Positions 41,640 through 53,955 of a stretch of 64,000 nt of DNA are shown here, in pieces. This stretch comes from Molanna angustata (lineage: Eukaryota; Arthropoda; Insecta; Trichoptera; Molannidae), in NCBI GenBank assembly GCA_963576475.1, contig OY754980.1, positions 34,525,431 to 34,589,430 of the forward strand, read 5' to 3'. Numbering within the stretch: the first letter of the stretch is position 1; every line of letters starts with the position of its first letter. Both the position numbers and the translations under genes were made by a program. A model generated the notes under the pieces. That model made no database searches and was not told where the DNA came from. It worked only from the letters and a program-made list of their open reading frames with translations.

Positions 41640-43027
41640 GCACAGAAGTGGTAAGTACATTTATCAAGTACAAAAAAAATCTTATATTTATTTACAGATT
41701 ATTGCAAACAATAGAGATATAAGTACGATAAACAACAAAGACATTTATTATTAATGATATGCGATAATTACAAAAAAGTCACTAATTTTATTAATGATCT
41801 GTAATTTTTTTAGGACTTACCACTTTTGTGCGCTTATTCATCGGTATTTGGTATTGTTATATTTTACAAATTATTTTAATTTACTTAAGGACAGTGTTTA
41901 CAGACCAAGTGATAATCGCTAGTTTGTATTAATTTGTAAAAATATATCTCCTGGTGTTAATCGAACACATGACCTCAAATATAAGAATCCAACAACAACT
42001 TCCAGGGTAATCGTCATACATAATAAATTTTAATGTCAGTTATTTATTTTACTCTTTATTTTCTGTATTCTTATGGGAGCATTTTAGTTGACACACAACT
42101 GGTTGAGGTAATAATTTAAGAGATATCGTTTTCTTTAGCCATAACTCAGAGAGGTGAGAGTAATCTGATGCCAGTCACGATATCTCGGGAGGAGGTTAGA
42201 TTCTGACTCCAAACTCTTGCAAAATGTCGACATCCTTGTTATTGCTGCGCCCCTAATAAATAATAAATAGTTTCACTCTACTGACATTCATAAATTTTCC
42301 TCCTGACAACATATTTGTGGGCCAGGAGCGGAGGATAAAGCAAGGGATGGGAAGGGATGCCACGACCCGACAGGAAGCTGTAATCAATATCATATCGTAC
42401 CACACACCAATATATTATTATTAACTCTAATATAGGGAGAGCGGATCATTGGAAAATTCTGAATAAAAATTGTCACAAATGCAAACACAATTTAAAAAAC
42501 AAAATTTTTATGATAAAAAATCTTATGAACACACTGAAATTCACATTTGAATGCTAATTTGTGAAAGTGGATTTCAGAGTTGAGCGGTTAGAGTGACAGA
42601 AAAAGAGAAATTTTTAAACAATAAATTTAATTCAATTTCTATGAAGGCGTCGTCGCGCGTCGCTTCATACGCATTTTTGTTAGATTTATAATTTTACGCG
42701 ATAAAATAATTTTAAATTTACTAAGAAAAATGAATTTAAAGAAAATCAAACAAAGGTTCAGTGATAAGAAAACAATGTCATCTACATACATTAGTAATGA
42801 TATTATATGGTAGGTTCATAAAATACTCTATTGTATTTTTCACTGAGTATTTTCTATTTATGTTTTAAAAATAATAACCATAATGCCTTTAAAGTCAATA
42901 CTGTTATATAAAATTATATTTTATTCCGTTTATAATATGGTTATTCTATGTTGAGTAAATATACATAATATATGTAGGTATAACAGAATGTGACCAATTC
43001 TAGAGTTAAAATAAATTAAAAATCAGT
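41640..43027. other. Mostly non-coding; one tRNA-like scrap
   Basis: 41935-42005 (minus) has GTGTTCGATTAACACCAGGA, a B-box-like remnant of a SINE similar to family C. The rest is unassigned. A GC-rich GGCGTCGTCGCGCGTCGCTT occurs at 42645, and a diverged inverted relative lies at about 47555. Confidence 0.4.
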
Positions 43028-43188
43028 CTTTATATTTTATTTAATTTTTTATTCTATTTTATATAACTTCTCGGGCAACTTACAGGTACTATGTCAAATA
43101 TTAATTTAACACGCACCCAATAACAAGTTGCCACATTCTGGAGACTTACGATATTAATCGTCTCACAGATCCAGACTGAACAATATTA
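43028..43188 (-). mobile_element. tRNA-derived SINE (family A), copy 4
   Basis: Minus strand: GTCGGCCTTAATATTGTTCA GTCTGGATCTGTGAGACG, GTAAGTCTCCAGAATGTGGC, GTTATTGGGTGCGTG and TTGCCCGAGAAG, then an A/T tail at 43030-43065. Most of the tRNA head is deleted. It abuts the AAAAT microsatellite. Confidence 0.75.
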
Positions 43189-43192
43189 AGGC

Positions 43193-43307
43193 CGACAAAA
43201 TAAAATAAAAATAAAATAAAAATAAAAATAAAAATAAAATAAAAATAAAATAAAAATAAAATAAAAATAAAAATAAAATAAAATAAAAATAAAATAAAAT
43301 AAAATAA

Positions 43308-43338
<31 letters not shown>

Positions 43339-43459
43339 TAAAATAAAAATAAAATAAAAATAAAATAAAAATAAAATAAAATAAAATAAAATAAAAATAA
43401 AATCAAAATAAAATAAAATAAAATAAAATAAAAATAAAATCAAAATAAAATAAAAATAA

Positions 43460-43490
<31 letters not shown>

Positions 43491-43576
43491 TAAAAATAAA
43501 ATAAAAATAAAATAAAATAAAATAAAATAAAATAAAATAAAATAAAATAAAATAAAAATAAAATAAAATAAAATAA

Positions 43577-43607
<31 letters not shown>

Positions 43608-43728
43608 TAAAAATAAAAATAAAAATAAAAATATAAATAAAAATAAAATAAAAATAAAATAAAAATAAAAAAAAATAAAAATAAAATAAAAATTAAATAA
43701 AATAAAAATAAAATTATTCAAATTATTC
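43193..43728. repeat. AAAAT/AAAAAT microsatellite, ~530 bp
   Basis: Uninterrupted run of AAAAT, with AAAAAT variants and rare AAATC. It ends immediately before the truncated R4/Dong-type copy. Confidence 0.97.
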
Positions 43729-44128
43729 ATTATTCCAAAATCGTTAATCTGTAATTTAGAAATTATAGATTTATCGAAAAATTTAATAATAAAAATGCAA
43801 AAAACGGTAATTATGAATACATGTAGAATCGTTAAAGATTTTTTAAACGTTAATATTCGGGAATCAGTAGGGTTGTTAGGTAGTATAGAGACCTCCTCAG
43901 AGCCTAATCCTTTGATATGTTAAGTATCTGGATGGGTGAACTATTCCCAATTGAAAGCTTGATGATGCGTTTGTTGCATTTTATTTTGCTCTTTTAAATA
44001 ATTTACAATTTACGCATTGATCTGCTAATTCTATTGAGGAAGTGTATAATGGTAATAATAATAATTGAGTGTTATTATTTGTAGTGCTTAATTGTTATTA
44101 ATATCATTAGTAAATCGGCCAGCGCCGT
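43729..44128 (+). mobile_element. R4/Dong-type LINE, 5'-truncated 3' copy
   Basis: These 400 bp match 46741-47140 with about five differences by eye. They cover the last codons (IIKMQKTVIMNTCRIVKDFL region, ending SSEPNPLIC) and the 3' UTR ending AAATCGGCCAGCGCCGT, then an A-rich tail. Confidence 0.92.
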
Positions 44129-47100
44129 AAAAATAAAAAAAAAAATTGTCATACATATAAAAAACCTGATTGGCAAATTAGATTAGAAATGGATGTAACG
44201 TTATTGAGAAGTAGTATTGCTAGGGTTATAGAATTCAAAAATGGGAATAGAAGTAGAAATAAATTAAGACATGTAGGCAAAATTGGGGTAAATTTTGGAT
44301 ATAATAATGTACTTAGCTCAAATAACATACATACTATAAATGATTTATTAGATCTTTTAAAGCAAAAATTAGCAGTCAAATCTAGTAGACTTAAAAGATA
44401 TAATTATATTTATAGTAAAAATAATAATAATAAATTATTTAAAAAAAATGAAAAATTATTTTATTCCAAATTAGATAGTCAAAATAGTAGTACTAATAAT
44501 AATATAACATTAACCTCTGAATCAGATATTCGCGATTTTTGGTCCAAAATTTGGAGTAACGATATAAAACATAACAATTCGGGCCCGTGGATAAAAGATG
44601 AGGAGCTGAATTTTGCTGATGTGGAGGAAATGAGTTTCTCTGAAATAACTTTAGATTTATTAACAAAAAATATTAAAAAATCTCATAACTGGAAAGCCAC
44701 GGGTTGCGACGGAATAAATAACTTTTGGTATAAACGTTTCACTTCTTTACATCCACTTTTGGCTAAAAATTTATCAAAATTAATACGACATCCTCAAAAT
44801 ATTCCAAATTTTCTTATTAAAGGAATAACATATTTATTACCTAAAAATGAAAATATTAATAATCCTTCTCAATTTAGACCGATAACATGTTTACCTACGA
44901 TTTATAAAATTTTAACTTCCTGCATGACGGATTTAATTTATAAACACGTAGATGAAAAAAATATTTTATCGGAAGAACAAAAAGGATGTCGTAGAAAATA
45001 TTTAGGATGTAAAGAACAACTAATAATTGATTCAGTAATTCTTAAACAAATACAAACTAAAAATCGTAATTTACATGTAGGATATATTGATTATAAAAAA
45101 GCTTTTGATAGTGTACCGCACTCGTGGCTTATAAAAATATTAGAAATATACAAAATTAGCCCAAATTTAATAAACTTTATAAAATGTATTATGTTAGGCT
45201 GGATTACAGATTTAAAAATAAATTTAAATTCTAATAAAATATCTATTCCAGGAATTAAAATTAAACGCGGATTTTTTCAGGGAGATTCATTGAGTCCACT
45301 TTGGTTTTGTTTAGCTCTTAATCCGCTTTCTAAAATGTTAAATGAATCTAAGTATGGAATAAAAATTAACGGTCATCCACGGTCTAATATTAAAATTTCG
45401 CACTTAATATATATGGATGATATAAAAGTATATGCTAAATCTGATTCAGAATTGGAAAAAATGATTAGGATAATAAAAGCATTTTCAGATGATATTAGAA
45501 TGTCTTTCGGTTTAGATAAATGTAAAACTTTACATGTCGAAAAGGGTAAAATACTAGAAATGGGTGGTGATATTCAAAGAAATTTTCAAATAGATAGTTT
45601 GAAAGGGTTGGAGGTTTATAAATATCTAGGTTATCCGCAGTCTAACAAATTAGACCACACTAAAATAAAATTTGATATTAATATAAAATTTAAAGATAGA
45701 ATTACGAAAATATTAAAATGCAATCTGTCAGCTAAAAACTTAACTAAAGCTATTAATACTTGGGCAATACCGATATTGACATATTCTTTTGGAATTATTA
45801 AATGGTAAAAAACAGATTTAGATAGTTTAGAAAGAACAATTAGAACGCGTTTAACTAAATTTCGTTGTCATCATCCTAATTCCGCGATTGAACGAATCAA
45901 TTTGCTTAGGAATTTAGGAGGTAGGGGTATAATAAAAATAATATCGTTACATAATAATCAAATCGAATCACTAAAAACTTTCTTTCACAAAAAATCTGAT
46001 AGTTCTTTAATGCATAAAGTAATCTGTGAGGCGGACAAAAATTTAACAACATTAAATTTAAATTACGAGAATGCCAATACGGTATTATAAATATAAATGA
46101 CGACCTTCTAAATTCGTGGCTAAATAAAATAATTCATTCTATACATCCAAAATTTCTCAACCAACCTTATGTTGACAAAATTTGGTCAAACAAATGGTTG
46201 AGTATTGGTGATTTGGACGCGGATTTAGAAGATTTTATAATAGCAATTCAGGATAGAGTAATAAAAACTAAAAATTATCAAAAATATATAATAAAAGACA
46301 TAAATGTAGTTGATGATAGTTGTAGGAAATGTTTGGCTTTTCCGGAAACAATCGATCATATAATATCGGGCTGTTCTTTTCTCGCGCAATCAGAATATAC
46401 ATTTAGACATAACCAAGTAGCAAAAATAATACATCAAAATTTAGCTATTAAATATAAATTATTTGACGCGATAAACATAAAACCATATTATGAATATGAT
46501 CCGATTTCATTTTTAGAAAATAATAATATTTCGCTTTATTACGATAAAACAATATTAACTGACCGGTCAATTCAACATAACAGACCCGATTTAATAATAC
46601 ATGATAAAATTAAAAAAATAACTATTATAAAAACTTTTGATGAAAAAATTAGAAAATACACCGCTTTAGGTAATGAGATTAAAAGACTTTGGCATTCTCG
46701 TAAAATAATAATATTACCGTTCATTATTTCAGCCACTAGCATTATTCCAAAATCGTTAATCCGTAATTTAGAAATTATAGATTTATCGAAAAATTTAATA
46801 ATAAAAATGCAAAAAACGGTAATTATGAATACATGTAGAATCGTTAAAGATTTTTTAAACGTTAATATTCGGGAATCAGTAGGGTTGTTAGGTAGTATAG
46901 AGACCTCCTCAGAGCCTAATCCTTTGATATGTTAAGTATCTGGATGGGTGAACTATTCCCAATTGAAAGCTTGATGATGCGTTTGTTGCATTTTATTTTG
47001 CTCTTTTAAATAATTTACAATAGACCCATTGATCTGCTAATTCTTTTGAGGAAGTGTATAATGGTAATAATAATAATTGAGTGTTATTATTTGTAGTGCT

Positions 47101-47200
47101 TAATTGTTATTAATATCATTAGTAAATCGGCCAGCGCCGTGTTATAAAAATAAATATAAAAATAAAAAAAAATAAAAATAAAAAAAAAATAAAAAAATAT
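44129..47200 (+). mobile_element. R4/Dong-type LINE, longer 5'-truncated copy
   Basis: It begins directly behind the A-rich tail of the upstream copy (about 44146), runs through the polymerase frame and 3' UTR to GCCAGCGCCGT at 47140 and ends in an AAATAAA-rich tail to about 47200. The head-to-tail arrangement of two copies of the same family in an AT microsatellite fits the known preference of Dong-type elements for simple repeats. Confidence 0.85.
44147..46935 (+). pseudogene. R4/Dong-type LINE polymerase, broken
   Basis: The frame is open from the A-rich junction (KKPDWQIRLEMDVTLLRSSI...) to a TAA at 45806-45808, continues in the same frame to 46090, then shifts by one base near 46080 and runs to TAA at 46933. 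RT motifs: NWKATGCDGINNFW, YLLPKNENINNPSQFRPITC, CLPTIYKILTS, HVGYIDYKKAFDSVPHSW, RGFFQGDSLSPLWFC and the catalytic LIYMDDIKVYAKS (YMDD). Next come GGRGIIKI, a CCHC finger CRKCLAFPETIDHIISGC and an RLE-like RPDLIIHDKIKK, then EKIRKYTALGNEIKRLW. The N-terminal zinc-finger/Myb part is missing (5' truncation). Between TIIKTF and DEKIRKY the usual second catalytic block of the RLE seems to be absent. The copy is not functional. Confidence 0.85.
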
Positions 47201-48134
47201 GTATTTTAAACAAAAAAAATGTGTTTAATTATTCAAACATGAATTTCAAGCCTTTTGAGTAGCTTTTCTGGAACTATTATTATAAACTCGTATATAATTA
47301 CTAAATACATACGATGTTATAATTTGATATAGTTGAAGCTTTAACAAAGGTGTTGAACGTAGTTAAAAATGAATATACCTAATGTACACAGAACACACAA
47401 AGTCTGTTATTTATTATAAGATCGGTGTATGTACATAGGTATGTTGTTGTTAATGTAATATTTTCACACAAGGTTATAAATCTGATATGAATTTTATCGT
47501 AATGAAATGTTAATGACATACATAAAGTGATCGTGTGAAACAGACATAAAGGTAGTATAGCGTCGCGACGCCGACGACGCCTCAGTTCGTCCTTATGAAA
47601 CACAATCCCATTACAAATGATGATGACGATAATGGTAATGTTCCCACGCTTGAATATTTTTACGAGGTTAAAACGTTAAATTAGGCGTTTTGTGTCCAAA
47701 AATGGTATTCTTGTTTTACCTTACTCTACGTTTATAGAATAAATTAGGCGCACAGTTTTGGGACAATAATTTGAAGCCTCTTATGCTGTATTTTTAATTC
47801 TCGCAAATTGGTGTCATCAATATCTTTGCCCTTCTCCAAATTCTCTCTCAAGCTGAGTTGATTGGAGTGCTGAACATCTGACAAATTGTACCTACAGCAT
47901 CTAATTTCTCAACATGTTTTTATTTTTAATTAGCATATGTAGATAGATGTCCAAATATTTCTTTGCATGATAGTTTTAAGTTGATAAAATATGAATACAA
48001 AAATAACGTGCTACAATATTAGCAGAAAATGAATAGGACCCATGAAAAATGCTCTGTAAATTTCATCTTGCATCTAAGAAATACAGTATGACGATATATT
48101 ATGTAAACAAAACGAAGTGCTTGACAATATCAAA
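47201..48134. other. AT-rich stretch, no gene
   Basis: A GC-rich patch at 47555-47590 (GCGTCGCGACGCCGACGACG, then CTCAGTTCGT) could be regulatory but no exon can be supported. Confidence 0.4.
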
Positions 48135-48500
48135 AGAACCGCTTGAAGCAAACGATTTACATACTTAGGTGTAGAAATCTTCAGCAGCAATGATCTGTAT
48201 AACGGAGTTCTAACAAAGGTCAGAAAGCAATAGCCGTGGCTGGAGCTTACGAAATTCTATAAGCAAACCACCAGCAAAATCAAAATATACCTACAAGGCT
48301 TGTGACCGCCCTATCATGAAAAATGGGATAGAAGTAAGAACTGACTCTAACATAACAAAAAGCTGTCTTAGAATGGCTAAAATGAAGACCCTTTGCTCCA
48401 ACTCAGGTAGAACCCTCTGACACCGCATTACAAATGTGGCGATCAGATCTTTATGTGGTGTCGAAGACTTAACTAAATGGGGATGTAGCAAGATACTCTT
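48135..48500 (+). pseudogene. RTE-like LINE remnant (third subfamily)
   Basis: Plus-strand pieces: TYLGVEI at 48160, GVLTKVRKQ, FYKQTTSKIKIYLQGL, GIEVRTDSNITKSCLRMAK, ITNVAIRSLCGVEDLTKWGC. The order (YLG, then a polymerase tail with MK.LR and RI.N..IR..C.V.D) is that of RTE-type LINE C-termini. Frame changes and stops are frequent. Confidence 0.55.
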
Positions 48501-48518
48501 CCATCTTCTTGTAAAGAT

Positions 48519-48680
48519 GGAAGTACCCAACAACAGAAGACTGCCCGGAAGTCTTGCGAAGATATGGAAGGACAGTTGGACCTCCTCCTCTTAGAATAGT
48601 CCACCTTCACACACTTCATGTCAATGACATAATGCACGGTGAAGAAGAACAAGAAGTTTTTTTCATTTCCCTCCTTGATC
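48519..48680 (-). mobile_element. Single module of the minisatellite-carrying element
   Basis: GAAGTCTTGCGAAGATATGG then AAGGACAGTTGGACCTCCTC and CACGGTGAAGAAGAACAAGA match one of the ~130-bp modules at 6100-6450. No 18-bp array is attached. Confidence 0.6.
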
Positions 48681-48978
48681 TCATGACTGAGGAATGCAGA
48701 TACCTCAATCAATTGCCGACTCTGGACTGCCTTTCTATTTTGGGATATTCGAAGGGTTTTGGTGATTATAGATCCTGCAGAGGACTAAACAACGTCACTC
48801 CATCGAGTTGGTGACCAAACTCTGGATTTTCTTTCTGGAGAAAATCTTGTAGCAAAATGTATAAAATACTGTGTTGTTTATTTTGGTATATCAAAAACAT
48901 TATCCGTATATTATTTTGATAGCGGAGTAAGTGGGGACGTGAGTCAGAGAACATGGCAAGTAAGCGAAAGTGATAAGG
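48681..48978. other. Unassigned sequence before the RTE-like frame
   Basis: 48685-48830 (CCTCAATCAATTGCCGACTC) has coding-like composition but no recognised motif; possibly another LINE scrap. Confidence 0.35.
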
Positions 48979-50538
48979 ATGAAATATGTAACGCAAGAAG
49001 AAGTGTTTGAAGCAGTAAAACACGCGAATGCGGGGAAAGCTGCCGGGTATGACAGTGTATCAGCTTAACTTATAAAATATGGCGGCGAACAGACGTTGGA
49101 GTGATGTCTCTCTCTTTTCAACAAATGTTGGGAAGAAGGACACACTCCCTCAGACTGGAGAAATGCAGTAGTGGTACCTTTGTATAAAGGTAAAGGATCG
49201 AAGCTCGACTGCAAAAACTATAGAGCCATAAGTTTGCTAAGCTCAGTTGGTAAGATGTATGCAAGGATCCTGGATCAAAGAGTGCGAAAGATTACAGAAA
49301 GCAAGATATGGGATGTCCAAGGTGCGTTTGTGGGCGGCAGAGGATGTATAGACCAAATTTTTTCTCTGCGCACGGTCACAGAAAAGGTTCTGGATAAAAA
49401 TCAGAAAATTTTTTGTGCCTTCATAGACCTAGAAAAGGCGTATGATAAAGTTGTTAGAGAAAAATTATGGGATATACTAGCAGTGTATGGAGTGAAGAGC
49501 AAACTGATACGCGCAATCGCGTCATTATATGAGAACAGCGAAGCATGTGTTCGTGTCAACGACACAGTGACAACGTGGTTTTCTATAAATAATGGCGTTA
49601 GACAAGGGTGCGTGCTATCTCCATGGCTCTTTAACTTGTACATTGATTTCTGCATTAGAGCCCTTAAGGATGAAAGCAAGGGTCTGAAATTGAGTACTGT
49701 AATGGTGCGAGATTTGATGTATGCAGACGATAAAGTTCTTTTAGCAGAAAGTATGGAAGAGTTACAGTATCTTGTAAGTATGGTATATGAAGGATGTATA
49801 GAGAATGGACTTATAATGAATGCCAGCAAATCAAAGACAATGGTTTTTGAAAAGAGTGAAAGCAGAACAGCGTGTAAAGTAAGAGTAGAGAACGAATGGC
49901 TTGAGCAAGTCGACGAATATGTATACTTGGGAAGCATATTTCAACGGAACGGACGACTCGATAAAGAGATCGAAAGAAGAGTTATGGCAGGAAACAGAGT
50001 GAATGGAGCACTGAGACCAATTATGAATGATCGCAACATATCAAAGGATGCCAAAGTTGCCATTCATAACGCCATCGTAGTGCCAACCCTGACGTATGCA
50101 AGTGAAAACTGGACATGGCAGAAGACGCATGAAAGTAGAATAAATGCAGTTGAAATGAGATCGTTAAGAAGGATTTGTAATAGAACGATGTATGACCGGG
50201 TAAGAAACGAGGATATAAGGAAAGAATGTAAGATTAAGAAAGATGTCATTACTAGAATGAAAGTGAACACATTGAGATGGTTTGGTCACATGGGGAGAAT
50301 GAATGAGGAGCGCCTGACGAAGAAAATATACAGAGCGGAAAGGAATGGAATGAGAGGTCGGGGACGCCCAAGAAAGGGATGGCATGACCATGTGAACGAA
50401 ATTTTGAAAGACGGAAATGTTAGAAGTGTGAGCAATAGACGAACATGTATGAGACGATGCATGAATGTGGACGAGGCGAGGGTTGCGTGCCAGGATAGAA
50501 AATATAGCAGCATCCGCCATCAAAGGGGTTTTGTATAA
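48979..50538 (+). pseudogene. RTE-like LINE reverse transcriptase, 5'-truncated
   Basis: In one frame from ATG 48979 (MKYVTQEEVFEAVKHANAGK AAGYDSV) there are stops at 49066-49068 (TAA) and 49102-49104 (TGA). The frame is then open for 455 codons (49171-50535). Motifs: VVVPLYKGKGSKLDCKNYRA, ISLLSSVGKMYARIL, QGAFVGGRGCIDQIF, CAFIDLEKAYDKV, NNGVRQGCVLSPWLFNLYID, the catalytic DLMYADDKVLLAES, YVYLGSIFQRNG, RICNRTMYDRVRNEDIRKE, RWFGHMGRM and GRGRPRKGWHDHV. The C-terminal GHM.RM...GRGRP.+.W signature is RTE-clade. The APE endonuclease is missing. Fragments of close relatives occur at 15745, 51088, 56505, 58488, 60122 and 62088. Confidence 0.88.
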
Positions 50539-50924
50539 ATAAAATAATATTTTTTTATTGTATATTTAAAATAATATATGTATGTGTGTGTATTGTGTAT
50601 GTGAGAGTGTTAAAGAGATGAATTTGAGAGCAAATAATAACGAGTAAGAAAATTCCGCAGACGTTTTTAATAAGATTGATGAGTTTACTTTACTTTGGTA
50701 AAGGAGAACTTAACCTCTTGCTGAAGAATATAATATTGAACACTTTGTAGACTCTTGTTATTAATTTCGTTAGGTGACAGATGTTTTGCTTATTTTCAGG
50801 TATTTTGTTATAACTTTCATATTTAATATAAAGTTATAACTAAATTCTTTTAATATGTCACAATACATTCAAAATAATATTCTCAATAATAATGTGCAGT
50901 TTTTTTTGTTTGCAGTGCTACCGG
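50539..50924. other. AT-rich stretch after the RTE-like frame
   Basis: Contains a short TATGTGTGTGTATTGTG run near 50580, perhaps the element 3' tail. No gene. Confidence 0.45.
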
Positions 50925-51010
50925 AAACAACTTGGACACTGGAAACACTAGTTAGCTGGAAGAAATTTCCACACGGCAATAAACTCGCCGAGTTTATTGC
51001 CGTGAGTGCA
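50925..51010 (+). mobile_element. LINE/SINE 3' module fragment
   Basis: GACACTGGAAACACTAGTTA then GCTGGAAGAAATTTCCACAC GGCAATAAACTCGCC matches the tail of SINE family C at 37160-37235 (opposite strand). An adjoining GGCGAGTTTATTGCCGT is inverted. Confidence 0.55.
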
Positions 51011-51087
51011 AGGAGTTGTGACTCGCTTGTTTGGTACATGCGCAAATCGCTCCCTTCATAGCGAAAAGCTCAAGAAGTTAACAGAAA

Positions 51088-51290
51088 CTACATACCATCA
51101 CACCGTGTCCTTTATGGGGTTAGCTGAAAGAATGGTGCGCCATACTCCTCTATTTTTATATACATCCCTGGCTTCCGTTACATTCATGCATCGTTTCATA
51201 TACATATATCCGTCGGTTGTTCAAGCTCCTTATGTTTCCTTCTTTCATAATAATTTATTTAGTCAATGGCCAGGCCTCCCTTTCTAGGGC
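51088..51290 (-). pseudogene. RTE-like 3' fragment
   Basis: ACCATCACACCGTGTCCTTT ATGGGGTTAGCTG matches the 3' end motif of the family (compare 60135-60165). Further left-to-right it has CATTCATGCATCGTTTCATA and TTCATAATAA...GGCCAGGCCTCCCTTTCTAGGG, complementary to the RTE C-terminal region. Decayed. Confidence 0.6.
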
Positions 51291-53040
51291 AGCTTCTGTT
51301 ATCAGATTTTTACTAATTTTAGTGCTATTATAATAAAAATAAAATACTCTGTAACATATGCGCAGTTTGTCAAATTTTTCAACTCATTTGCCGATACCAG
51401 GTTAATATTATCAGGTAGAGTAGCGTTGCGTTGTTTTATTATTTAAAATAACAAATGAATATGCCGTGAGTGAGTGAGTGAGTGAGAATGTGATATTATG
51501 TTTATTATTTAGTGTTGTCGTTATAATGTTTTATGTTTCAGTAATTAATTCACAAGTAAACTAGTGTAACCATTACATATTTGGTTGATAGGTACCTACC
51601 TACATATGTAGGTATGTATTTGGTTTCACGCAAAAATAATATTATAATGTTAAATAATGTTAATGGTATAATAGTTAAGTGCGTGTTTACACACTAATTA
51701 TTCATTTTAATCGGACCTGCGTGGGTTTATTTTTAATTTATTTGAGTATTTTTGTGGAATAAATATACTTTATGTATATTTTTTTCGTTACAACTTATTT
51801 TGTAGTATCGTTTAAACAAATACATATTTTAATTATGATACCCACAGATTGAACAAGCGTTTTTTTTTTATTTAAGGAATGTATGAATATGTATGTACAG
51901 TACATGTAGGTACTTTTTAAAAGACATTCACAAAAAACGTGTGTCTGAAATAAATTGCCATATAAGGGAGCGACTGCTGCCAATGTACCTATTTTTCAAT
52001 TTGATATACCATCATTATTTCTAATCAAATCGCTTTGAATAAAATAATTTGGACAGTTTGGGAATTAATAAAGAAAAATATTTTTTTTTTTTTTATTATT
52101 GAAACCAAACAAAATATAACAATATTGTTACAAACAATAAAAATATTACAAAAAAGTACAATTTAAATAAGTTATATGAAACATTTTTTTTATAGGATTA
52201 TTTGGTATATACCACCTCACTAGGCTGAGCCTGTACCGAGGTGGCAGATTTTTTTTTGCGTTATATCTGACAGAAAAATATTAAACTTGTATTTAACTAA
52301 AACTTGTTATAAAATATACCTATTATAAAAATAAAATATAAACTATTGTAGCTTGATCATGTTTCCGCAGTATATAATGCCCTTGTTTCTAATCCATGTT
52401 TCTATTGTTTTCTTGTGTTTCAAATTATTCATCAACTGTATGTCCGTTAATATATCTTAAATTTTTCATAATGTTATGTATAAATTCTTGTAGGAAAATA
52501 ATAGCAGGCCCCAATTTTCAACGTTTATCTTATATTTTCAATTAACTATAAAGCGTAGAGCAATATATATTTTTTTTTAATTAAATAAGACAAAAATATC
52601 TGGAAAAATATGTTGTGACGTTGCATCAATGCTTCAGATTTAATAAAGAAACCTAAAAAACATTTATTTTCCATTCAGCGCCATTGCGAAATAATATTTT
52701 TTTTTGGTTTATTTGATCTTCTTTAATTAAAAAAAATGTTTATTGCTCTATATACCTTATAGTTTTTTAGAAATATAAGGTAAATGTCAAAAATCGGGGT
52801 ATGCTTATTATTTTTCTACAAGAATATTTAAAGAACATAAATAAAAAGTTAAGGCATATTTTTCTTTTTTAATTTCCAAAATAACTCAGTTATTTTTTTC
52901 AAAATGGTTTATTTTGTGGTAATGATGATATATCAAATTGAAAAAATAGGTAAGTACGTTGAAAACAGTCGCCCCCTTAACAATGGACTTAAAACTTGCA
53001 TTGGGTAAATGAAAGCGTTATTCAATTCACGTACAATTAT
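51291..53040. other. AT-rich stretch, no gene
   Basis: Contains GTGAGTGAGTGAGTGAG (51468-51484), a TACCTACCTACATATGTAGGTA palindromic word at about 51594-51615 and a hairpin-like CCACCTCACTAGGCTGAGCC...GAGGTGG at 52211-52244. Nothing coding. Confidence 0.45.
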
Positions 53041-53044
53041 ATGT

Positions 53045-53225
53045 AGAAAGGCGAGTTTATTGCCATTAGGCAATATCTTTCAACCAACCAAAGCAACCGG
53101 ATGCCATATAAAGTGTAGCGGTAAATACATTAAATTGATATCAAAACGAGTGGGTTGTGGCCAACGCTATACTACCTCTCACTCCACAAAGTATTCAAAT
53201 TTTGAATGGAAAATTGTCAATACAT
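53045..53225. mobile_element. LINE-module and GGTTGTGGCC repeat fragment
   Basis: AAAGGCGAGTTTATTGCCAT TAGGCAATATCTTTCAACCA, then GTGGGTTGTGGCCAACGCTA, TACTACCTCTCACTCC. The same pair of words flanks SINE C at 37055-37200. Confidence 0.55.
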
Positions 53226-53606
53226 AGAATTATAAAATCTAAGTTTCAACATTTTCATGAAATGAGTTTGATCTATATTTTTTTGTTATTTAAATATTTT
53301 ATTACGAAAACTTGATCACTTTACTAATTTATTTAATTTTATTTCATCAATGCCGTTTTATGTAAGTGATGTGCCTTTTTACCGATTTGAAAATACAAAT
53401 TTTCAAATTATAAGTTTCCTGAACTTCACTTTGTCACTTTGAAATATTTGACTATTTTTCAAAATGTAATGGGGTCTAAAGTGAGTATTAGATATACAAA
53501 TTCGCAAAATTAAAATATGATCGAATAAAGAACTTATTCTATAATCGATAAAGTAAAATAAACACGCTGTAGCACATAGCACATAGTACACAGCACACAG
53601 CACACA

Positions 53607-53652
<46 letters not shown>

Positions 53653-53955
53653 TTATCAATTTGAAAATAAAAAAAAATCAAATTTTAAGTTCCCTAAGCT
53701 TGGGGTCACTTTGAAATATTTAATAATAAAAAAAAATTGAGAAGCACTATTTAGATCTCCTTCAGAATCTAATGGGGTCTAAGCGAATATTAGATATACC
53801 TAGGTACAAATTTACAAAATTTGAAAGGAATCGAATAAGTACTTTAGTATTATTAAAGTTAAATAAACACGCCGTACAAAGCTCATAGCACAGGGCACAC
53901 AGCACCTAGTACACAGCACAGCACACCCACAAATAAAGTGTGATGAAACTTTCAG
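53226..53955. repeat. Diverged tandem repeat with AC microsatellite
   Basis: Two diverged copies (53330-53600 and 53655-53940) share TTTGTCACTTTGAAATATTT, AATGGGGTCTAA, GATATAC, ATCGAATAA, AAATAAACACGC and CATAGCACA. The ACAC run at 53605-53652 separates them. Another copy is at 37390-37640. Confidence 0.7.

Noticed and set aside
41279..41722. 147-residue repeat protein
   Set aside because: Artefact of the 48-bp minisatellite.
43146..43730. Phe/Leu/Ile-rich membrane-like proteins (FYFILFYF)
   Set aside because: Translation of the AAAAT microsatellite on the minus strand.
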